Notes: a model not told the origin generated them from the sequence alone. Shown: positions 17,301 to 27,400, numbered from the stretch's first letter. The stretch is DNA of 64,000 bases from Hyphomicrobiales bacterium (GCA_900469955.1 UBYX01000006.1:18784-82783); one strand, 5' to 3'. Program-made: numbers and translations.

Positions 17301-19416
17301 GCAGGCGATGACGGTTCATTTGAACCCTTCGGGCGGCCAGTTCACCGTAAAGGATTTCACACCCTTGGAGGATCACTACACGGAGCAGACCATTCAGACC
17401 CATGTGATGGCGGCCTATGCAGAAAAGGGCCTTGCCGCGATGGAGCAGGCGCTGCGGCTGTCCGAGGATTACTTTGTGCTGGAGCGCGACGCCTTTCTGC
17501 GCCGCTGGATGCCCGGCAAGGGTGGTGAGATCCGGCGTCAGACTACTGGCAGCTCTTGGAAGACGATCGTAGAGGCGCTGAAGAATCCAGTCCAGCAGGA
17601 GATTGTCGCTGACGACCGCGAACAAACAAGCGTCCTGGTTCTTGCAGGACCGGGCTCGGGCAAGACGCGCGTTCTGGTGCATCGCATCGCCTACATAATC
17701 CGTGTCCGCCGTGAGGACCCGCGCGGCATCCTCGTGCTGACCTACAACCGTCATGCCGCTGCCGAGATACGCATCCGGCTGCGGCATTTGATCGGCGATG
17801 ATGCGGCTGCGGTGACCATATCCACTTGTCACGCACTTGCGATGCGACTGGTGGGCGCGAGCTTTGCCGGAACTGCAAGCGAGACGTCCCACGACTTCGA
17901 CGGGATCGTTCTGGAGGCAGTGCGCCAGTTGAACGGGGAAGGACTGAGCAAACCGGAGGCAGAGGCACAACGTGATACGCTGATTCAAGGCTACCGCTGG
18001 ATCCTGGTAGACGAGTATCAGGACATTGGCCCCGAGGAATATGCTTTGATCTCGGCCGTCGCAGGCCGCTCGCTGGACGATAAGGAGCTTCGGCTCAGCC
18101 TGTTTGCGGTAGGCGACGATGATCAGAATATCTACGCTTTCGCTGGGGCGTCCATCCGCTTCATCCGCCAGTTCGAGGCCGACTATAGCGCACGACCGAT
18201 GTTTCTTGTCGAGAACTACCGCTCGACTGGGCATATCATTACCGCCGCCAACGCAGTCATAGCGCCAGCCGTGGCCCGCATGAAAGCCGGCCATGACATT
18301 GCCATAGATCGCAAACGCATCAAGGCTCCGCCCGGAGGAGATATGGCGGCGCTCGATCCGGTAGCCCATGGGAGGGTGCAGGTGTTGGACTGCCCGCCCG
18401 GCGATGTGGCGCAGGCGATGACCGCGGTTGATGAACTCGTCCGACTATCACGCCTGGATCCGGAGTGGAGCTGGTCGCGCGCGGCGGTCATAGCTCGCGA
18501 CTGGCGGCGGTTGGCCCCGGTGCGCGCCTATGCCGAAAAGCTTGGCATTCCGGTGGAGATGGCAAATGAGAGCCTGCCAAGCATCTGGCGTTTGCGTGAG
18601 ATGCAGCAGTTTATCGATGTCCTGCGCCGCGATTCGACACGTCTGCTGGGCGTGCGTGATCTGGTGGGCGTGCTGAATGCGATACAGTCCAATCGCTGGA
18701 CGGATCTGATCGGCGAAGGCATCGCCGCGCTGGCCAAGGAGCTTGCGAACAAGACCATGCCCGTACCTGACCTCGTCGAGTGGTTCGCTGAGTGGGCCCA
18801 TGATGCGCGCAGCGATCAGCGCGCACTGCTTCTTCTGACGGCGCATCGATCGAAAGGCTTGGAATTCGACGACGTCGTCATCCTGAACGGTGGCTGGGAC
18901 AAGCCTTCTAAGGGCGAGGATCCCGATGCGCCGCGCCGCCTTTTCTATGTTGCCATGACCAGAGCGCGACGTAGCCTTTCCATCATTGCCGAAGGACAGC
19001 ATCCGTTCGTCCCACACGGCGAAGAGCATCTGCTGCGCCGCGCCGCGTCCACCGTCTCTAATGCCGCCGATTTTCCGGCTGCGCTATACCAAGTGCCTAA
19101 CCTCAAGACCGTAGACCTGTCGTGGGCCGGGCGTCTCAAGCCGGATCATCCCTCGCTTGTCGCAATCTCGGCGGCAAAGGCAGGAGATCCACTTCAGATC
19201 GTGCGCGATGGCCCCACTTGGATAATGCAGGATGCTCGGGGACAAGCTCTCGGACGCATGGCCAAAAGCTGGTCACCTCCCGAAGGACTCAACTTCCTCC
19301 GCGGCGAGGTCGGCGCCATCGTGCGCTGGCGCAAGGCCGACAATCAGGAAGAGTTCCGGGTGCACCTTCACCGAGATGTTTGGGAGGTGGTTGTGCCGGA
19401 GCTTGTGTTCGGCTGA
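14314..19416 (+). CDS. DEDD exonuclease - RecQ helicase - UvrD-like helicase fusion
   Basis: The 1700-residue product fuses three DNA-processing modules. Residues about 8-150 look like a DnaQ/DEDD 3'-5' exonuclease: CVSIDLEVD, then GHNILRHDLP and NDPELDARL. Residues about 290-760 are a RecQ-type SF2 helicase: LPTGTGKSVCYQIP (about 320), VLDEAHCVSKWGHDFRPDY (about 420) and QEAGRAGRDRA (about 611). Residues about 1090-1590 are a UvrD/Rep-type SF1A helicase: AGPGSGKTRVLVHR (about 1109), VDEYQDIG (1232), GDDDQNIYAFAGA (1266), TAHRSKGLEF (1508) and VAMTRARR (1546). Start is ATG 14314; a TTG at 14305 is less likely. It opens the plus-strand module after palindrome B. Probable role: unwinding and degrading invading DNA. 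Confidence 0.88.
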   Translation: MAEPLQHFLQRCVSIDLEVDPATASIFAFAAVSDDARLSILAKKRDLVMALDRLEAEATEGVHLLGHNILRHDLPHLFAVRPGLANVLRSPIDTLWLNPLAFPRNPYHHLVKHYHDGRLQAGHVNDPELDARLVFQVMRNQLAALRQQNADQPDAVAAFHFLATRMENPGGFDAVFREVRGAPAPDPLAAQEAISRLLARRACGMRLEQTLNRLSNPQLGWPMAYALSWILVAGGDSVMPPWVRAQFREAALIVRHLRDANCKSPYCAWCSEKNDPVRALSRWFGFDAFRAEPVDDMGRPLQERIVDETMRGSSALGILPTGTGKSVCYQIPALSKFDKTGALTVVISPLVALMADQVQGMARAGISSAVTVNGMLSMPERQDALDRVRMGEAAMLLISPEQLRSNSVRSVLAQREIGLWVLDEAHCVSKWGHDFRPDYRYVSRFIKESSGDEAPAQVLCLTATAKPEVVRDIREHFKSRIGRELLLLDGGAVRTNLSFEVRPTQRGTKLADILDVIETKLPQEGASGAVVYCATRSETQRVAEFLKQQGLSAERFHAGLTSEEKRDIQERFRIGDLRIIAATNAFGMGIDKPDIRLVVHGDIPGSLENYLQEAGRAGRDRAHANCVLLFGEEDVERQFSLSARSRLARHEIGAILKALRRLDERTKKTGTVVATSGEVVRAERDQEFERDTNTDDTRVKTAVSWLEEATLLSREENKVQVFPSSLRIRNLEEAEAILARAAITGTRRKQLLDITRHLMNAPPDQGISTDELAGISGLTGGMLNKALADLEALGIARNDVVVTIFVHVAVDGHSQQRLTQAARLETALIALMREAAPDAEGAADVPLHLAETCQALRNQGHSAVRPDIVEKLLRSMGRDGRDQDGGKGNLRLRKASRNTLMVTLQRSWQALEQTAILRQQGAERLLGHLLGKLPKGSRGKDIQVETTIGDLLATLTGDALLRGSGIQDMTKLMERALLWLHEQEVVTLGKGLTIFRQAMTVHLNPSGGQFTVKDFTPLEDHYTEQTIQTHVMAAYAEKGLAAMEQALRLSEDYFVLERDAFLRRWMPGKGGEIRRQTTGSSWKTIVEALKNPVQQEIVADDREQTSVLVLAGPGSGKTRVLVHRIAYIIRVRREDPRGILVLTYNRHAAAEIRIRLRHLIGDDAAAVTISTCHALAMRLVGASFAGTASETSHDFDGIVLEAVRQLNGEGLSKPEAEAQRDTLIQGYRWILVDEYQDIGPEEYALISAVAGRSLDDKELRLSLFAVGDDDQNIYAFAGASIRFIRQFEADYSARPMFLVENYRSTGHIITAANAVIAPAVARMKAGHDIAIDRKRIKAPPGGDMAALDPVAHGRVQVLDCPPGDVAQAMTAVDELVRLSRLDPEWSWSRAAVIARDWRRLAPVRAYAEKLGIPVEMANESLPSIWRLREMQQFIDVLRRDSTRLLGVRDLVGVLNAIQSNRWTDLIGEGIAALAKELANKTMPVPDLVEWFAEWAHDARSDQRALLLLTAHRSKGLEFDDVVILNGGWDKPSKGEDPDAPRRLFYVAMTRARRSLSIIAEGQHPFVPHGEEHLLRRAASTVSNAADFPAALYQVPNLKTVDLSWAGRLKPDHPSLVAISAAKAGDPLQIVRDGPTWIMQDARGQALGRMAKSWSPPEGLNFLRGEVGAIVRWRKADNQEEFRVHLHRDVWEVVVPELVFG

Positions 19417-19531
19417 TAGTTTGTTCGTCGCGAACGGCGGATCGATCGGAACAGCTTCGCTTGACATCGCGGGCTAACATCTCGGCATGGCGGGGGGCTT
19501 ATAAGGAGAAGTTGAAATATAGAAAGTAAAA

Positions 19532-19549
19532 ATGTGGAAATGACCACAT
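19532..19549. promoter_or_regulatory. Inverted repeat ahead of the SNF2 gene
   Basis: ATGTGG and CCACAT separated by AAATGA in an AT-rich 183-base gap, 50 bases before the SNF2 start. It could be an operator giving the SNF2/Hsp70/RecD set its own promoter. The sequence around 19503-19560 is markedly AT-rich compared with the genes on each side. Confidence 0.4.
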
Positions 19550-19599
19550 GGATATTGTAGTTACATGAGTTGTTCGTGAAATACTGTGCGAGGGGCACT

Positions 19600-22500
19600 A
19601 TGACGGGCGCAGTACAGGAAGAAGAGCCGGCCGGCTGGAACCCGGAAATAAGCGGGACGCGCGTTCGGCTCCGCGAGAATCCGGGCAGACAGGGAACGAC
19701 GACCGGAAGGGTCAAGAAGGCAGGCACTTTCCTGCTGGTCGAAGTCGATTTCGGCCCCAACGAAAAGCAATACAAGCGCTACGAGCTGCTGGAGCCCATC
19801 GCAGAGGAGGTGCAGATTTTTGATCTGCTTGAGGGCGGTTCATTCGGCGGCCCCAGCGACCTCCGGCGGGTTTTGACCTTTGAGAAGATCAAAGGCGAAT
19901 TGACCAACGTCTTCTATTCGATGGAAGCCAGCAACACAGACTTCTATCCGCACCAGTTCAAGCCGGTCATGCGATTTATCGAATCCCCGATCGGCCGGAT
20001 GCTGATCGCCGACGAAGTCGGTCTCGGGAAAACGATCGAAGCAACGTATATCTGGAAAGAAATTCAGGCCCGTCATCAAGCCAGGCGGCTGCTGATCATC
20101 TGTCCCGCCATGCTGCGCGAGAAGTGGCGCGAGGATCTGCGCAAGCGTTTCAACATAACCGGCGAAATCGTTTCCGCGAGCACCCTTTATGAGCGGGTCA
20201 AGGACATCGCCAGCTACAGGAGCGCGGAGTCGTTCGTCTACATCACCAGCCTGGAGGGACTGCGTCCTCCCGCGAATTACGCGGATGAGAACATCGGCGG
20301 CGTCAGGGCGGAATTTGCCCGCATTCTCTACCAGAACACGGCCAGCGACGAGTTCGCCCTCTTCGACCATGTCGTTATCGACGAGGCCCACTATCTCAGG
20401 AATCCTTCGACCGCCAACAATAGGCTTGCCCAGCTTCTAAGAGAGGCATCGCATCACCTTGTGCTGCTGACCGCAACGCCGATCCAGATCGGCAGCGACA
20501 ATCTTTATCAGCTTCTGCGCCTGATCGATCCCGATCAGTTCTACGATTCATACCTGTTTGGGGAAATGCTTTCGGCGAATTCCTGCATCGTGCGCGCGCA
20601 AAGGGCGTTATGGCAGCAGCCCGCCGATATTCCGGCGGCGCTGAAGGCGATTTCGGAGGCGGAGAAGTCCGACTATTTCAAGAATGACGCCGTCCTTGCG
20701 CGCATCAAGGAACATCTTCGCCATGACGCCACCGATGCCGAACGGCGCGTGGAGATTCTCCGGCTTCTGGAATCGCGCTCGCTTCTTTCCCAATACATGA
20801 CCCGAAGCAGGAAGCGCGAAGTTCTGGAGCGGCGCGTCGAGCGGGCGCCCCAGGTTCTTAGCGTCAGGTTCAGCGCGGACGAAAAGCAGCTCTACGACCA
20901 TGTGACCAGTCGCCTGCGCGATGAAGCGACGGGCAAAACCGGCGTGTCGCTATTCTCGCTTATCGCGCGGCAGAGGCAGATGGCCAGTTCGATCGTCGGC
21001 GCGCTCGAAAGCTGGGGCGACAAGGGCCTCATCGAAGAGCTTTTGTGGGAAGACTTCGGGATTTCGCCGCAGCTCCGTTCGGAGCCGCAGGGCAACAAAG
21101 ATGGCGACGATGCGGTTGATGTCGCACCGCCCGACATCGGCCTCAAGCACGAGCTGGGCGCGCTGGAAAAGGGCGATGAAAAATATCGGGCGCTCCAGCA
21201 GTTTCTTGCGAATGAGCTGAAACGGAATCCGCGCGAGAAGTTCGTCATCTTCGCCTTCTATCGCGGCACCCTGAAATACCTCGCCCGCCGTCTGAAGGCT
21301 GACGGGATCAATGCGGCGCTGATCATGGGGGACATGGGCAAAGAGAAAGACGATCTGATCCGCGCCTTCGCCCGACCCGACGGGCCGTCAGTCCTGCTCT
21401 CTTCCGAAGTCGGAAGCGAGGGTATCGACCTTCAATTCTGCCGCTTTATCGTGAACTACGATCTTCCCTGGAACCCCATGCGGGTGGAACAGCGGATCGG
21501 CCGTCTCGACCGATTGGGGCAGAAAGCGGAACGCATCTCGATCATCAACATGGTGGTCGAGAACACGATCGAAGACCGCATCCTGATGAGGCTGTACGAT
21601 CGCATCAACGTGTTCCGCGAGAGCATCGGCGATCTCGAAGACATTCTCGGGGAAGTGACGGAGCAGTTGCTCGTCAACCTGCTCGATCCGACCCTGACGG
21701 ACGAGGAGCGCGAGCGAAAATCCGTCGAGGCGGAACTTGCAATCTGCAACACGCAGAGGGAGCAGCAGCGCCTGGAGGAAGAGGCGGTCAACCTTGTCGG
21801 GTTTTCCGACTACATCCTCGACCATATCAGCGACAGCCGTGAAAAGGGCCGGTGGCTGAGCGCAAGCGAGCTCCAGTCTCTCGTGGAGGACTTCTTCGCG
21901 CGCAATTTTCCCGGCACCAAGTTCGACGCTGTCGCGGGCGCGGAATATGCCCTGCGCATTACTCTCTCGGAGGAAGCGCGGCGCTCGCTGGGTTACTTCA
22001 TATCGGAGGCACGGCCATCGACGAGAACGCAGCTTCATCGAAGCGGCAGGCCGATCCTTTGCATTTTCGACCCGCGCCGCGCCGACGAGGTTTCCGCCGA
22101 AGCAGAGTTCATCGAGCCAAGCCATCCCCTCATACAATGGATACGCTTCAGCTACGAGGACGACCAAAGTCAGCTCCATCGCGTCACCGCGATAAAAGTC
22201 CCGGCGCAGGATGCCGGTGTCCCTCCAGGCGACTATGTATTCAGCGCCCACCGCTGGTCGTTTAACGGCCTGAAATCCGATCAGTCGCTTGCCTTCAGGG
22301 TGAAGCCGCTCGGAAGCGACCGCACGCTGGGGGCCTCGGAGGCCGAAGCGCTGGTTACCGTTGCCTCGCGCGCGGGCGAGAAGCTGCCGAACGCGGTCAA
22401 CGTGCTCCCGGACATCGAGATCATCTGCGAGGCTGCCGTAGGATGCGAAGAAGCGCTGGGGGACGCATTTTCGGAGCGCCTTTCCGATTTTGAGGCGGAG

Positions 22501-22746
22501 AACACGGTGCGCTGCGATCAGCAGCGAACCAGCGCCGAAAAGCTCGCGAGCCGCCGCATCGAAGGCCTGAAGGCCCGCGTCGCCCGGTTTCGCGCGGAAG
22601 GGAATCTGCGCCCCGTTGCGATGACGGAAGGCCTCATAAGGAAAGAGGAGGAGCAGTTGAAGATCAAGCTCGATCGCGTTTCACGGCGCCAACAGGTCGA
22701 TCCGACCATGATCCCGCTTGCGGCGGGCGTTGTGAGGGTTGTCTGA
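19600..22746 (+). CDS. SNF2-family helicase, DrmD-like
   Basis: The 1048-residue product has a small N-terminal beta-rich domain (residues 10-65, GTRVRLRENPGRQGTTTGRV). The SNF2 motor follows: NTDFYPHQFKPV, ADEVGLGKTIEA (about 137), IDEAHYLRN (about 259) and LLTATPIQIGS (about 289). The second RecA lobe has SSEVGSEGIDLQ and RIGRLDRLGQ (about 605-640), and a helical C-terminal part extends 400 residues further. The N-terminal domain and the NTDFY..QFKPV block recall the DISARM helicase DrmD, but no DISARM methylase or DrmABC is adjacent. A GAGGGG site precedes ATG 19600. The downstream Hsp70-like gene begins one base after its stop, so translation is probably coupled. Role: DNA translocase of an antiphage set. 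Confidence 0.87.
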   Translation: MTGAVQEEEPAGWNPEISGTRVRLRENPGRQGTTTGRVKKAGTFLLVEVDFGPNEKQYKRYELLEPIAEEVQIFDLLEGGSFGGPSDLRRVLTFEKIKGELTNVFYSMEASNTDFYPHQFKPVMRFIESPIGRMLIADEVGLGKTIEATYIWKEIQARHQARRLLIICPAMLREKWREDLRKRFNITGEIVSASTLYERVKDIASYRSAESFVYITSLEGLRPPANYADENIGGVRAEFARILYQNTASDEFALFDHVVIDEAHYLRNPSTANNRLAQLLREASHHLVLLTATPIQIGSDNLYQLLRLIDPDQFYDSYLFGEMLSANSCIVRAQRALWQQPADIPAALKAISEAEKSDYFKNDAVLARIKEHLRHDATDAERRVEILRLLESRSLLSQYMTRSRKREVLERRVERAPQVLSVRFSADEKQLYDHVTSRLRDEATGKTGVSLFSLIARQRQMASSIVGALESWGDKGLIEELLWEDFGISPQLRSEPQGNKDGDDAVDVAPPDIGLKHELGALEKGDEKYRALQQFLANELKRNPREKFVIFAFYRGTLKYLARRLKADGINAALIMGDMGKEKDDLIRAFARPDGPSVLLSSEVGSEGIDLQFCRFIVNYDLPWNPMRVEQRIGRLDRLGQKAERISIINMVVENTIEDRILMRLYDRINVFRESIGDLEDILGEVTEQLLVNLLDPTLTDEERERKSVEAELAICNTQREQQRLEEEAVNLVGFSDYILDHISDSREKGRWLSASELQSLVEDFFARNFPGTKFDAVAGAEYALRITLSEEARRSLGYFISEARPSTRTQLHRSGRPILCIFDPRRADEVSAEAEFIEPSHPLIQWIRFSYEDDQSQLHRVTAIKVPAQDAGVPPGDYVFSAHRWSFNGLKSDQSLAFRVKPLGSDRTLGASEAEALVTVASRAGEKLPNAVNVLPDIEIICEAAVGCEEALGDAFSERLSDFEAENTVRCDQQRTSAEKLASRRIEGLKARVARFRAEGNLRPVAMTEGLIRKEEEQLKIKLDRVSRRQQVDPTMIPLAAGVVRVV

Positions 22747-22747
22747 C

Positions 22748-24352
22748 ATGGCAAGCTGGCGTGACAGGCTTAGATCGCTTCACGAGCGTGTGTTTGGCAG
22801 GGCGGAAGTTCCGCCATCCTCTTCCGAATCAGACGACGAACGGCCCAGCATTACGGAGTCTCCCGATCTTGCGCAGGCCGCGCCTGTCGTTGCGGAGAAG
22901 GCGCCCGCAAGCCGGGCAAGAGCCCCTACGGGCAAAGCGCCGGCAACCGTCAAGACACAAGGCAAGCGGGCGGCGGTCGCATCGAATGACGCTCCGCCAC
23001 GGAGCACGCCCAAGGCAAGACCGCTAGCCATCAATCTCGGCATCGATTTTGGCACGAGCTTCACGAAAGTCTGCTTTCGCGACCTCGGCAGTGAGGTATC
23101 GGGAACTGTCGCGGCCGGCAAGGGCGGCAAGGAAGCGCTTGTGCCCTCGATTGTTGCAATCGGTTCCGATGGGCGGCTGTTTCTTGGCGACAGCGTTTCC
23201 AGCAAGCAAGCCGCCGTTATCGTTCCTTACCTGAAGATGCGCCTTGCGGGCGGGCCAATCGGCGAGCGCCTGCCCGAGTTCGGGGGGATCGACCTGAACA
23301 AGGCCGAATCCGTCAGGGCGCTTGCGGCTTGGTTTCTTGCGTCGGTGATCCAGCGCAGCCAGCGATGGCTTGCCGTCCATGAGGCCGACAGGCTGAAGAA
23401 CCGCGTTGCGGACTGGTCCGCGAATGTGGGAGTGCCTGTCGAGCACTACGATTCACAAGCGCTTGCGACGTTTGAAGAGGTGCTTGGCGTTGCCTGGCTG
23501 TGGGTAAAGGACTATCTGGTGCCGAAAACGCTCCAGCAGGCGCTGCCTTCGTACCGGCTCACCCAGCCGCGCCTTGCGGCCGAAGTCACGGACTTCCACG
23601 CGGTGCCGGAAATTGCTGCGGCGGTGCAGTCGTTCGTCATGTCCCGTGAAGCCGTGCCGGGCATCTATGTATATTTCGACGTTGGCGGCGGCACGGTTGA
23701 TGGCGTCGCGTTCAACTATCTGAACTTCCGGGGGGAGCGCCGCATCAATTTCTATTCCGGCAAGGTCGAGCCCCTTGGCGTCTCAGCGATTGGAGCTTCG
23801 CTCGCGCAAGGAGCGCCAGGTGAAATCGATGCGGTGAGGCTGGAGAAGCTCCTGAAAGCATGTTCGCAATCGACTCTCGCGGAACTCGTTTTGCGAATCC
23901 ACAAACTCGTCGCGTACGTCGTCATGACCGCCCGGCGGAAAGACGGCCGGAACTGGCAGGAAGACGCCTTCCAGAGCGCCGACTATGAAAGGAAGTTCAT
24001 CGGCCGGCTATCGACTTCCCGTATGCGCCCGCTGATCGTTTTCATCGGCGGGGGCGGCTCGAAGTCCGAATGGTACAAGGGGTCGATCGAGTCCACCTAC
24101 ACGGCCTTCAAACACCACAGCGCGGGAGTCCCGCCATACAAGCTGGTGGAGGTTCCCCGGCCCAAGGACTTCATCGTGCCGAAAGGCAGCGCCGATGAGT
24201 TTATTCGCTTTGCCATCTCCTACGGGCTGTCGTTTCCTTTTGGGGAGGGGCCGGACATAGGTCTGCCGAGCCAGTTCGGCGCAGCCGAAGAGCCCCGCCA
24301 GTGGACGCCTCCTGGCGTGGTCGATTATGCGGATAGCAAGGACTACTGTTGA
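22748..24352 (+). CDS. Hsp70/actin-like ATPase
   Basis: The 534-residue protein has a roughly 90-residue Ala/Pro-rich, poorly ordered N-terminus, then an actin/Hsp70 ATPase fold. Phosphate-1 loop INLGIDFGTSFTKV is near residue 95, phosphate-2 loop YVYFDVGGGTVDG near 310, and the adenosine motif VFIGGGGSKSEW near 430. No Hsp70 substrate-binding domain or EEVD-like tail is present, so it is a stand-alone ATPase rather than a DnaK chaperone. GAGGG lies 9 bases before the ATG, and the gene sits directly between an SNF2 helicase and a RecD-like helicase-nuclease. Possible roles are an ATP-driven switch or a conformational sensor for the two motors. Confidence 0.82.
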   Translation: MASWRDRLRSLHERVFGRAEVPPSSSESDDERPSITESPDLAQAAPVVAEKAPASRARAPTGKAPATVKTQGKRAAVASNDAPPRSTPKARPLAINLGIDFGTSFTKVCFRDLGSEVSGTVAAGKGGKEALVPSIVAIGSDGRLFLGDSVSSKQAAVIVPYLKMRLAGGPIGERLPEFGGIDLNKAESVRALAAWFLASVIQRSQRWLAVHEADRLKNRVADWSANVGVPVEHYDSQALATFEEVLGVAWLWVKDYLVPKTLQQALPSYRLTQPRLAAEVTDFHAVPEIAAAVQSFVMSREAVPGIYVYFDVGGGTVDGVAFNYLNFRGERRINFYSGKVEPLGVSAIGASLAQGAPGEIDAVRLEKLLKACSQSTLAELVLRIHKLVAYVVMTARRKDGRNWQEDAFQSADYERKFIGRLSTSRMRPLIVFIGGGGSKSEWYKGSIESTYTAFKHHSAGVPPYKLVEVPRPKDFIVPKGSADEFIRFAISYGLSFPFGEGPDIGLPSQFGAAEEPRQWTPPGVVDYADSKDYC

Positions 24353-24361
24353 TCGAGAAGT

Positions 24362-24393
24362 AATACCCGCCCTGAGCTGGGAGGCAGGGTATT
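24362..24393 (+). other. Strong intercistronic hairpin
   Basis: AATACCC (24362-24368) plus GCC pairs with GGC and GGGTATT (24387-24393), leaving one bulged A and an 11-base loop. It begins 9 bases after the Hsp70-like stop codon and has no T-run. It is more likely an mRNA-stabilising or attenuating element between cistrons than an intrinsic terminator. Confidence 0.5.
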
Positions 24394-24426
24394 GACACGA
24401 TGTTGTAGCAAAGTGGGGAGAATTTA

Positions 24427-27400
24427 ATGATAGAGGGTGCGCGCAAGCTACCGACACAACACATCTCAATTCGTGTGCCGTGGCATGATTCTGGTTGGTC
24501 CGGTCGCGTTTGCGTGAATCCGTTGAAGAACACCCATTGCGTAGCGCTTCCGCGCATCGGTGACACTCGTGACGATGCTTGGGAGACTTCCGTTCGGGCA
24601 GAACTCTTCGATACGGAGGGTGTCCGTCTGCCCGCCTGCGCTGCAGAGCGTGGAGCGTTCATGGCTGATTTTGCATATGAGCGCCGGTTTCCCCACCCTT
24701 ATGAGCACCATTCGCTTTACACCCATTTTCGCAAAACAAGATACGTACACGCGCCACGATCGGCGTCGGCTGTCCCCTTCGCCTGGATGATGAAGGGTGA
24801 TGATGGCTTGCCGGAAATCGCCACCCGGCTGGCCCTTGGTTTCCGGCCGGAGTTGGAACCGGAGCTCGGCTTCGAGAGTATTTGGGTTCAAGAACGTCGC
24901 AATCAGCTCGTTATGTTGGACACGTTCTTTGGTGCGATCGAGCCGAAGGAGTCGCTGGTTTTCTTCTACGCTAAGAAGACGCCTCTTACCGAAGATCCGC
25001 GGCGCGTCATCGTCGGGATCGGTCGGGTGAGGAGCGTTGGCGACGCTACAGAATATAACTATGAGGGCGCGACAAGTAATGCCCTGCGCTCGATGGTGTG
25101 GGAGCGCAACATCGGCCACTCCATCGAGCCGGAAATCAGAGATGGCTTCCTGTTGCCCTATCGAGAGCTGTTGGAGCATGCTGAAAGCGATCCGGGTTTC
25201 GATATTCAACCGTTTGTGCTGCATGCGCCAAGCGAAAGCTTCAACGCATTCTCGATGGGCTCCGAACACGTCAGCCATGACCAAGCTGTAGCCGTGCTGT
25301 TGACCGCAGCCATAGTCGTAGGGCGCTATGAGACATTGCTTCCTGGTGACTGGGGCGCAGCGCGCCGCTGGATCGATGCGGAGCTCAACCGGCTCTGGCG
25401 GTTGCGGGGCGCATATCCCGGTCTTGGGTCTGCCCTTGGTGCTCTGGGACTCTCGAATGGCACCCTGCTCGCGCACGCTGTCGGCAATCTGCTCCACGCC
25501 GACGGTGGACAGGATGTTCGTGATCCCTGGCCTGTCGTGGAGTCCGTGCTTCACGATCCGAAGCGCCTGCCACCGGACCTCGCTGGGTCAGTCGGCCCTG
25601 TCGCTGCGAAGCTATGGGATAGCTTGCAGCCTGAACGTCGTGACCTTCTCAAGCTACTCGCCCGTTTCGCGCTATCCGCCGACCAGACGCAAAGGTGGTG
25701 GGTTCGAGAAGAGCGTACCAAAGCCGGGATTGAGCTCGAAGACGCCACAATCCTTGCCAATCCCTACCTCTGCTTTGAGGCCGACCGCGGACGCATCGAC
25801 AGTATCCCCCTATCCGTCATCGACAGAGGGTTGTTTCCCGACCCGCAGGTGCTTGCAGCCATCCCCATTCCAGAACCGTCCGTCTGTCCGGAAGCAATTG
25901 ATCCGCGCAGAGGTCGGGCGCTCATGATCCAAACACTCGAAGCAGCCGCTGTCGAGCATGGTCACACGATGCTCCCGCAGGATTGGCTGGTGGAAAGGGT
26001 TCGGAGTGCCGTGGTCTCGCCGCCTTGTGCAATCACCGGGGATTGGATTGCCGCCTTCGATGATAATCTCACCCTTCAGCTCGCGCGAGTGGAAACCGCA
26101 AACGGGGCACCCGCTTGGCAACTCAGCCGCTATGCAGCCACTCGCGCGTTAATCGGTACTCGACTCAAGCGACGCCTGGGGGGGACACGACACCCTGGGG
26201 ACTATGATTGGGAAGACCTCATTGACAAGGCTCTGGGTGGACCTGCCAAGGAAGGCAACCCTGCAGAAGAGATGGCGCGCAAGGAAAAGGCGGCGGCACT
26301 AAAGGAGCTCTTCCGCTCCCGTGCCTCTGTTCTGATTGGCCCCGCGGGCACCGGCAAAACAACGCTGTTGCTTGCGCTGTTGTCGCTCGAACAGGTTCGC
26401 AAAGGTGGTGTGCTGCTGCTGGCTCCAACAGGCAAGGCGCGGGTTCAAATGCAGAAAAAGGCCGGGGACGTGAAGGCATTCACGTTGGCGCAGTTTCTGC
26501 TCGGCTTCAATCGCTACGACGGGCAGACCGGCGCGTACCTCGTAACAAACTCTCCGGATCGCGAGAATGGCTTTGCCACGGTCGTCATCGACGAAGCCTC
26601 GATGCTCACGGAAGACCAACTCGCAGCCACACTTGATGCCCTTGATCCAACAAGTGTCCATCGGCTCATCCTTGTTGGCGATCCTCGCCAACTTCCCCCG
26701 ATCGGAGCGGGGCGACCGTTCGTGGATGCGATCCGCCTTCTCAGAGAGCAGGACGCGATGCAGCCACGCGGCCTAGCCGAACTTACAGTAGTGCGCCGTC
26801 AGACCGGAAGCTCGGACGATCCTGAAACTCCCCGAGACGACGTGCTTCTCTCACGTTGGTTCAGTGGCGAAGCTCCTGACGCGGGGGCGGACGAGGTGTG
26901 GGATCGGTTGGCAACTGGTTCAGCGCGAGGCATCCGCGCCATAACTTGGGACAGTGACGCTGATCTGCAAACCAAGCTGCTAAAGGAGCTTACTGCTCAT
27001 ATCCGTTCCGACATGGACGCCTCGGTAACCGACGAGACGGCCTTCGAGATCAGCCTTGGTGGTTCGGAGTATAACGGTCGTGGCTATTTCAACCCTTCGC
27101 GCGAAGGCGCAGATGGACGACGCCAAGGAGGCGGAGCCGGCGTTGAGGCATGGCAAATCCTGGTACCGATGCGCGCAGGAGAAACCGGGGTTGACGGTCT
27201 CAACCGCTGGATCAAGCGGCTGTTTCGTGTTTCGGTTCGAGAATGGGCTGAAGCAGAGCCGCACTGGTATCGCAAGATCGCCAAACCAATGGGAAGTCAG
27301 GCAATCCTCTACGGCGATAAGGTCATCAACCTCTCGAATGGCCGTCGCCGTGACGTCTATCCGGATATGGAGAGGGCATATCTCGCGAACGGTGAAATCG

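Noticed and set aside
17089..18369. 426-codon open frame on the minus strand inside the exonuclease-RecQ-UvrD gene
   Set aside because: It lies antisense to well-conserved UvrD motifs, has no recognisable domain, and is the expected by-product of GC-rich codon bias.
19600..22746. Complete DISARM system based on the DrmD-like helicase
   Set aside because: No adjacent DrmA, DrmB, DrmC or DISARM methylase; the downstream partners are an Hsp70-like ATPase and a RecD-like protein instead.
22748..24352. DnaK chaperone
   Set aside because: The ATPase motifs are present, but the substrate-binding and lid domains are missing and there is an unrelated 90-residue N-terminal extension.
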